A stretch of DNA of 64,000 bases from Perilla frutescens (lineage: Eukaryota > Streptophyta > Magnoliopsida > Lamiales > Lamiaceae), in the NCBI GenBank assembly GCA_026008535.1, contig BRKX01000003.1, positions 61,405,001 through 61,469,000 of the forward strand. The letters are read 5' to 3'. The stretch's first letter is position 1; each line of letters begins with the position of its first letter. This document shows, piece by piece, positions 57,511 to 64,000 of the stretch. The position numbers and the translations under genes were made by a program. The notes below the pieces were generated by a model. That model ran no database searches. It was not told the DNA's origin and saw only the letters and a list, made by a program, of their open reading frames with translations.

Positions 57511-57516
57511 AATAAA
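57511..57516 (+). terminator. Polyadenylation signal of the BBE-like gene
   Basis: AATAAA lies 67 bp after the stop codon, with T-rich sequence downstream. Confidence 0.6.
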
Positions 57517-57544
57517 ATGTTGCAATAACTATTTCTGCATTACG

Positions 57545-58323
57545 TTGATTTTATATTTAGGTTTTATTGAACTTTTTTTTAGTAGATCCAGCTCTGTACA
57601 TTTTATTTTTGCTATTTTGAAGTGTGTGCTCTTTCAATCACATTATCATAATTATACACACATTATTAACTAAAGGGATAGGGGTCAAATAGGCAACTAA
57701 AGTTATTTGGGGGCTCAATTGGCCCATTGTGATTTTTTTTGGTTAAATTGGGTCACCGTGTTTTTAAAATCAGATCAATTGAACCACTGCGTGACGGAGC
57801 CATAACATCTTCCGTTAAGTGGGTGAGAAACGACGTCATTTTATTTTTTGTTTTACGCTAACTCATAACCCGACCCATCCCTAACCCCTAACCTGATCCA
57901 CTGCCAAATCCCCCATTAAGATCATCCAAGTTCATGTCATTTTCCCCCCTTAGATCCATTTTAGTGCTCTTTTCATTTTAATTTCTTGTTTTTTCCAGTT
58001 TTTTTATTTTAATTTTATTTTTGTCCTTTTTGTGTTCATGTGTCAAAAATCATTTTCCAGCCATGTTTTGAGTCTGAAACTTTCAAGCAAAAATCGCCTT
58101 CAGATCTGCACAGTCAGCTGCAAAAATTCAAAAAAATCACACTCTGCAGATTCTACTTCTCCTCCAGAAATCACAAAAAATCCAACAAAACATGACTCCA
58201 TTAACCAAGCAACAAATACCACTCATCAAAGCTGCCCTGCCCAGATCATTAACCAACCTCGGATTTAAACCAGATCACAAACACTCAAATCCTGTCAAAA
58301 ATCCAAATCCCAAGCCAACCTTT
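57545..58323. other. Intergenic sequence downstream of the BBE-like gene
   Basis: No gene is seen. 57676-57900 (ggggtcaaataggcaactaa, ggctcaattggcccattgtg, gggtcaccgtg) reads like a degenerate plant repeat that I cannot classify. T-rich tracts and a small unsupported ORF (58032-58268) follow. Confidence 0.45.
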
Positions 58324-59749
58324 TGTTAGGGTTTTTTCGAATTAAACCACCGCAGGATCATTTGATTGTTCATTAATCCATGTTCATGCAAATCATAATT
58401 TTATGTCACATGCATGCTTATCATGTCAAGCACAAAACCATGCCAAACGAATCTAATAAAGCGGAAGACATAGATCCGAATTACTTACAATTGTCAGACG
58501 GTCTGAGGACAAGATTAAAGATCTAATCTTGCCGTTGAATGAGATGTAACAGGTGTCCCCTTTTCCAAAAATTCGACCAACACAATTCCACTCCAAGATC
58601 TTCTGTTGTATTCCCGGACTGTATCTAGATTCAGAGTGGGCTGAAATCTACTAGATAGGGTTGTGGAATCTATGGATAACTTTGAGAGACAAAGAGGGGC
58701 TGAATTATAATGCTCAAAATTTCACCCCCCCTTCCCCTATTTATAGAGAGGTGGGTGAAATTTCCATCTCCAAACCCTACTGGGTTTGGGCCTCTATCTC
58801 AAGTTCAATATACAGTCCACTATCAGTCAATTGGGCTACAACATGGATCTAGAAGAATATAAAATTGGCCCACTAAATTATTTAATATCCAATATCCAAT
58901 AAACTTAGAATATAATTAAATAAATTAAGTTTTACTTTTATTCCACTAAAGAAGTAAAACTGACCTACCAATTTAATACATATTTACGAATATACTTTCT
59001 CCTTTAGTCCAGCCATTCCCCGTGTTTAAGATATAATGTTCATTAATTAATTATGTCGGCCTCTGACAGCTATAATTAATTAACATCTAAAACCTTCAGT
59101 AGTACCACACAAGCTTTACTCATGTACGGAATAAATTCCACCTGCAGGGTTTCAACATGAACTTGTGTTTTCTCAAGAGAACATCATCAACCTGGCGCAC
59201 TAGGACACGGTGCTCATGCATACTGCTCGAGACATCATGTATACATTGTTATTACCCAAGATATCGAATTCGATCTACGAAAAGATCTCACTCATTGATA
59301 AATCAAAGTAATAAACAATGCACACATATGCTCGTCAATATCACATGAGTTCAGAACTCGGACTCTGTGGACCTTTATTCTCTCATTAACTGGTCAGAGA
59401 CAGAGAATAGTATTCTTTCGCAATCCTCCTCAATACACTAACAAGTGTACTAGAATAATCAGTTAGTCAAGATAAACTAACTTATCAGATTATTCTACGG
59501 TATACCGATGGTGTGTTCAGGACCATCTAAGCCGTGAGCTCTTTAATACATTACAAGGTTCTAATGGTATGATCTTACCGTGTGACTCCCCACACCATAT
59601 CATCTACAATGTAAGTATATGGAACATTGCATAGCACAATTATAGAAAATTATCTAAATGCAAATAGTGACTGCAATAACTTTCATTTTATATCATCATA
59701 TCATCAGAAAAGTATACAAAGACAAGTCTTCCAGTATACAAAACTAACA
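58324..59749 (-). repeat. Copia C 3' LTR (1426 bp)
   Basis: The ends are tgttaggg at 58324 and ctaaca at 59749, inverted TGTTAG/CTAACA as usual for this group. The minus-strand TATA box (TATAAATA) is at 58738-58745. The flank to the left is ccttt; the matching right flank is outside the window. Confidence 0.85.
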
Positions 59750-59825
59750 ATCTTCCTCTTATACTTAAAGCATGTCTTTCAAGCATAATAACTAACTGGC
59801 TAACTCTCCAATCAAAACTATCAAC

Positions 59826-62531
59826 TCAAACTGCACTACCAGGTCTGCATCTCACTCCCATTTTCTCCACATGACCATCAAAGGTCTTAGCCGGCAGGCT
59901 CTTCGTGAATGGATCAGCCAGGTTGTCCTCTGATGCAATCTTGACCACCGCCACATCTCATCTCTTAACAATTTCTCGTATAAGATGGTACTTTCTCTCT
60001 ATGTGTTTACTTGCCTTGTGGGCTCTGAGTTTCTTCGAATTTGCCACTGCACCAGATTATCACAGTATATTTTGATAGTCTTTGGAAAATCAGAAACCAC
60101 ACCCAAGCCCACTAGGAACCCGCAGAGCCAGACAGCCTCTTTTGCAGCCTCAGAGGCTGCTATATACTCGGCTTCCATGGTGGAATCCGCAATGCATTTC
60201 TGCTTAATGCTACTCCATGCGATAGCTCCACCTCCTAATGTAAACACATAGCCCGAGGTAGACTTACTCTGGTCTTTGTCAGATTGAAAATCTGAATCCA
60301 TGTAACCTAAAGGCACTAGACTATCAGAGCGGAAAACCAACATGTAATCTCGAGTCCTTTTAAGGTACTTGAGAATGTTTTTGACCGCAGTCCAGTGACC
60401 TTGTCCAGGGTTAGACTGATATCTGCTTACCATGCCAACGACATAGCATATATCAGTCCTAATGCATAGCATAGCATACATCAAACTTTCCACAGCCGAA
60501 ACATATGGTACTTTCTTCATTTCCTCTATCTCAGACTGTGTTTGGGGACACATTTCCTTGGATAGATGAATTCCATGCCTGTAAGGTATAAAACCTTTCT
60601 TGGAATCTTGCATGCCAAACCTAGCTAGCACTGTATTGATATAAGTTACCTGGGACAGACATAACATACTTTTCTGGCGATCTCGAATGATCTTGATACT
60701 AAGGACATGTCCGGCTTCACCCAGATCCTTCATATCGAACTGCTTGGATAGCCACATCTAATGTTCGACAATGCCTTCTTACTGTTTCTAATAAGCAAGA
60801 TGTCATCAACATAAAGTATGAGGAATGCCACCACGTTTCTGTCACATTTCTTGTACACAAAACTCTCATCCGGACTTTGAACAAATCCATAAAACTAAAT
60901 AACCACGTCAAATCAGATGTTTCAAGATTTCGATGCCTGCTTAAGTCCATAAATGGATCTCTTAAGCTTACACACCAAGTGCTATTGGCCCTTAGCAATG
61001 AATCCCTCTGGTTGCTTCATGTGTATGTTTTCCTCAAGACTTCCGTTTAGGAAAGCTGTCTTGACATCCATCTGCCAAATCTCATAATCGAAATGAGCGG
61101 AAATAGACAAGAGAATCCGGATTGACTTAAGCATGGCTACCGGTAAAAAGGTTTCCTCATAATCGATTCCTTCTTTCTGAGTATACCCTTTTACCACCAA
61201 TTTTACCTTGAAGGTTTCAACCTTCCCGTCAGATCCTCTCTTGCGTTTGTAGACCTACTTACAGCCAATGGGTTTTACCCTATCTTATGGTTCTACAAGT
61301 TCCCAGACTTGATTGCGATCCATAGATCCAATCTCAGACTCCATTGCAGTTTTCCAAGAATCTGCATCTTTATCTCGAATTGCCTCGTTATAGGTCCCGT
61401 GATCCAATTTATTGAGACCCTCTGGGAAATCTGAAGCCTCTCTCAGACCAATAAATCTATCAGGTTGGCGTATAATCCTCTCACTACGACGAGGCAGTTC
61501 CTGTACTTCTGTGACACGTTGTGCAGTGTTTGGTGGTTCCTCTTCTTGTACAACTGGTGTAGGATTCGATCCTCCCTTAACTCCTTAAGGATGATTTGAC
61601 TCCTTGGTTTGTGGTTTATGACATAGTCTTCCTCTAAGAATCGAGCATTGGTGTTAACAATGATATTCTGATCCTTAAGACTATAAAACGAACCACCTTT
61701 CGTTCTCCTAGGATATCCAACGAACAGCCTTACATCAGTACAAAGTGCCAGCTTGTCAGCTTCCTTGTCCAACACGTGTGCTGGGCTACCCCAAATCTGA
61801 ATATGGTTCAAACTGGGCTTTCATCCAGTCCATAGTTCTGTGGGTGTAGCAGGAACTGATTTCGATGGAACCAAGTTAAGAATATAGGCTGCTGTTTCTA
61901 GGGCATATCCCCAGAAAGAAATGGACAACTCAGAATAACTCATTATGGATCTAACCATCTCTAACAGTGTACGGTTCCTTTTTTCTGCCACGCCATTCTG
62001 CTGTGGCGTTCCAGACGCAGTCAACTGGGATGTAATCTTATTCTCTGCCATGTAATCCCTAAATTCACTTGAGAGGTACTCACCACCATGATCAGAACGT
62101 AGTGACTTGATACTTTTGCCTGTTCGTTTCTCTAATTCCGCCTTAAACTCTTTGAATTTCTCAAAGTATTCAGACTTGCGACACAACAGGTAGATATAAC
62201 CGTATCTAGAGTAATCATCAATGAGAGTGATGAAATACTCGAACCCTCCTCGAGCTTGATCTGACATAAGGCCACACAGGTCAGAGTAAATCAAATCTAA
62301 TAGCCCTTCGGATCTATTTTCTTTTGACTGGAAATGACGCTTAGTCATTTTATCTTCCAAACAGGATTCACACAAAGAAAAAAAATTCCAGTACCAAAGA
62401 AGACAATGGTCCATCATTTACAAGTCTTTGTATCCTCTTAAGGTTAATATGACCTAGCCATAGATGCCAAAGATAGGTTTGATTCAATTCTGAAGGTTCT
62501 TTTCTCTTGTTAGGGTTTATGATCGATGTAT
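59826..62531 (-). pseudogene. Copia C pol: integrase, RT, RNase H, decayed
   Basis: Integrase text is DLIYSDLCGLMSDQARGG, LIDDYSRYGYIYL, SLRSDHGGEYLSSEF and TPQQNGVAEKRNRTLLEM (62417-61821). A linker follows (61811-61443). RT has DYEETFLPVAML and MDVKTAFLNGSLEENIHMKQ, then a stop at about 60979, then VCKLKRSIYGLKQA and a YVDD site in a shifted frame near 60808. 60757-59999 is open for 252 codons with FDMKDLGEAGHVLSIKI, VPYVSAVESLMYAM, GYMDSDFQSDKDQSKSTSG and MEAEYIAASEAAKEAVWL. A frameshift near 60010 precedes the true end (LADPFTKSLPAKTF) with a stop at 59826. Confidence 0.88.
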
Positions 62532-63777
62532 TCAACAGTTGTCTTTACGTAGTGTTTTCAATTGATTTAAGAAAATATAAATATCCATCCAATGTGCTAG
62601 AATAGATAAATGTTTACCACTAAAGATAACTACTTTGTTATCAAAAGAAAAAGAATATCCATCTATAATCAATTTAGAAACTGAAACCAAGTTTTGCCTA
62701 AAACTAGGCACATAAAGACAATCTTTCAAAACCAAAGTTCTATCACTACTGAAAGGTAAAACAATATCTCCCACTGCAACAGCCGCCACTCTCGTAGCAT
62801 TGCCCATGTAGACGGTGATCTCAACCTCACTCAGCTGTCTTTTTACCAGGAACCCCTGTAAAGATATACAAACATGATCAGTAGCTCCAGTATCCACTAC
62901 CCATGACTGGGTAGAACAAGTTGCTAAACATGTTTCCACAACCAGAGTGTGAGATGTACCTCTCTTCTTCTTCTTGTTAGGACACGCCGCCTTCGAGTGA
63001 CCTGGTTGGTCGCACTTGAAGCATTTAGTCTTAGACTTAAACTCCTCAGGAGGAATCTTCGCATTTGGCTTCTTTGCCTTAGGCGCCTCATTTGCAACCT
63101 TTTTAGGTGCGTTTCTCCTCTTCCTTTTTCCACCAGAAAAAGATGCTCCTTTTTCAGCTATGTGGGCTTCAGGATTGCTCTTTTGGAGCAATTCAGCCGT
63201 ATGAAGGTCTATGAGCAGTTCAGTCAGGCTGACATCCCTTTTAATCATGTTAAAAAAAATTCAGCCTGAACTGCTCAAACTTCGAGGACAAGCTATGAAG
63301 AACAATGTCGATTTGAGAATCGCCATCTAGCTCTCCACCCAAGGTCTCGATCTCAGATAAATACCCTATCATCATGAGAACGTGATCCCTAACAGGTGTG
63401 GAGTTAGACATTCTCACATTCATTAGCTTCTTCATTACCAAATGACGTGCTGAGCGGTTCTGATGACCGAATAGCTGCCTAAGGTTGTACATGATATCAT
63501 AAGCGGTTTTCATAGGATCATGCTGATGTTGCAACACACTTGACATAGATGCTAAGATGTAATAGCGCGCTATCTCATTAGACCTAACCCACTTATCATA
63601 TGCAACATTTTGGGCTTAGTCAGAACCCTCATCTGGATGTGGAGGACAAACCTCTTCAAGCATAAACTTGTGTCCCTTAGCAACAAGAACTATGTTAAGG
63701 TTATGAAGCCAGTCATTTTAGTTTTCACCGACAAGTTTGTTTTCTTTGAGGATTGAGGACATATTGGAGAGTGCCAT
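62532..63777 (-). pseudogene. Copia C gag and protease, decayed
   Basis: The start ATG is at 63777 (MALSNMSSILKENKLVGEN). In-frame stops lie near 63720 and 63617. 63546-63250 is open gag (ARHLVMKKLMNVRMSN, VRDHVLMMIGYLSEIETLGG). One extra base in a run of eight Ts (63251-63258 on the + strand, As) shifts the frame. The original reading passes directly into MIKRDVSLTELLIDL. The CCHC zinc knuckle CFKCDQPGHSKAACP is intact, followed by the protease SWVVDTGATDHVC. The frame ends at 62532 before the pre-integrase region. Confidence 0.88.
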
Positions 63778-64000
63778 GGATGATATGAAATAACTAAAAT
63801 TAAAACATGCAGTACAGTCACAAAACACGTTTAGGATAAACAGTATATAATCGAAAACCTCATAAAACTAATATACTTTTCCACCGACACTTTAAAAACA
63901 TATTTTATAAGTCACGATAGTGTGGACGTTTATAAAATTCATTTTTAAATATGTTAAACCTTTAATTTTCCACAAGTTGAGTTTCCTTACAATAAGAAAA

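Larger units (their letters stand above)
58324..64000 (-). mobile_element. Ty1/copia element C (Tork-lineage-like), right end outside window
   Basis: The 3' LTR is at 58324-59749 and the polypurine tract gaggaagat is directly adjacent. Pol and gag read leftward from about 63777. The leader continues to the window edge and the 5' LTR is not reached. RT wording (EGIDYEETFLPVAMLKSIRI, YEIWQMDVKTAFLNG) fits the Tork/TAR group rather than SIRE, and there is no env-like ORF. Stops and frameshifts in gag and pol make it inactive. Confidence 0.9.

Noticed and set aside
58032..58268. 78-codon ORF downstream of the oxidase
   Set aside because: Low-complexity Ser/Thr/Asn composition, no homology recognised and no promoter context.

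Overview
This is plant nuclear DNA, from a eudicot and possibly an asterid, although the window alone cannot fix the species. The evidence is AT-rich sequence packed with Ty1/copia and Ty3/gypsy LTR retrotransposons, CACTA, hAT and Mutator-like DNA transposons, MITEs and a SINE. There is one intact, intronless nuclear gene. Nothing looks bacterial, organellar or viral.

Layout. 1-3096 is a long gypsy LTR on the + strand. 3097-8250 is the 3' part of a CACTA element with a decayed ORF and a transposase-binding-site-like subterminal array. 8265-42912 is a hAT element bounded by matching 8-bp target duplications (CTTTAGAT). Four retrotransposons sit inside it: an internally deleted Tekay-like gypsy element (8608-14997, duplication AACTG), a decayed SIRE-like copia element B (about 15001-40083, minus strand), an Athila-like gag-protease-only element inside B's LTR (15862-22764), and a second SIRE-like copia element A inside B's reverse transcriptase (27099-37436, duplication TCAGT). 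The hAT transposase remnant lies at the right end. 43111-47883 is a second hAT-like element built of ~200-bp tandem units and split by a solo gypsy LTR (45282-47820, duplication TAAAT). 48478-52127 is a Mutator-like element that appears to carry fragments of two unrelated host genes, TORTIFOLIA1/SPIRAL2-like and BIG GRAIN 1-like, plus dozens of copies of a 21-bp motif. 52828-55480 is a cluster of fold-back MITEs. A SINE (55610-55744) lies just upstream of the only intact gene, a berberine-bridge-enzyme-like FAD oxidase (55834-57444). 58324-64000 is a copia element that runs off the right edge.

The most unusual structure is in the Tekay-like LTRs. Each copy carries six tandem ~152-bp units, and each unit has a tRNA-type A box and B box in the same orientation at tRNA spacing (31-33 nt). 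This looks like a tRNA/SINE-derived array amplified inside an LTR. Other notable points are the nested insertion stack, the chimeric gene capture, the oxidase lacking the cysteine that normally makes the second covalent bond to FAD, an inverted duplication inside copia B, and a gag-integrase fusion ORF.

Functionally only the oxidase is likely to encode a working host protein. All element ORFs seen here carry stops, frameshifts or deletions. All homology statements come from reading motifs by eye; no database search was run.
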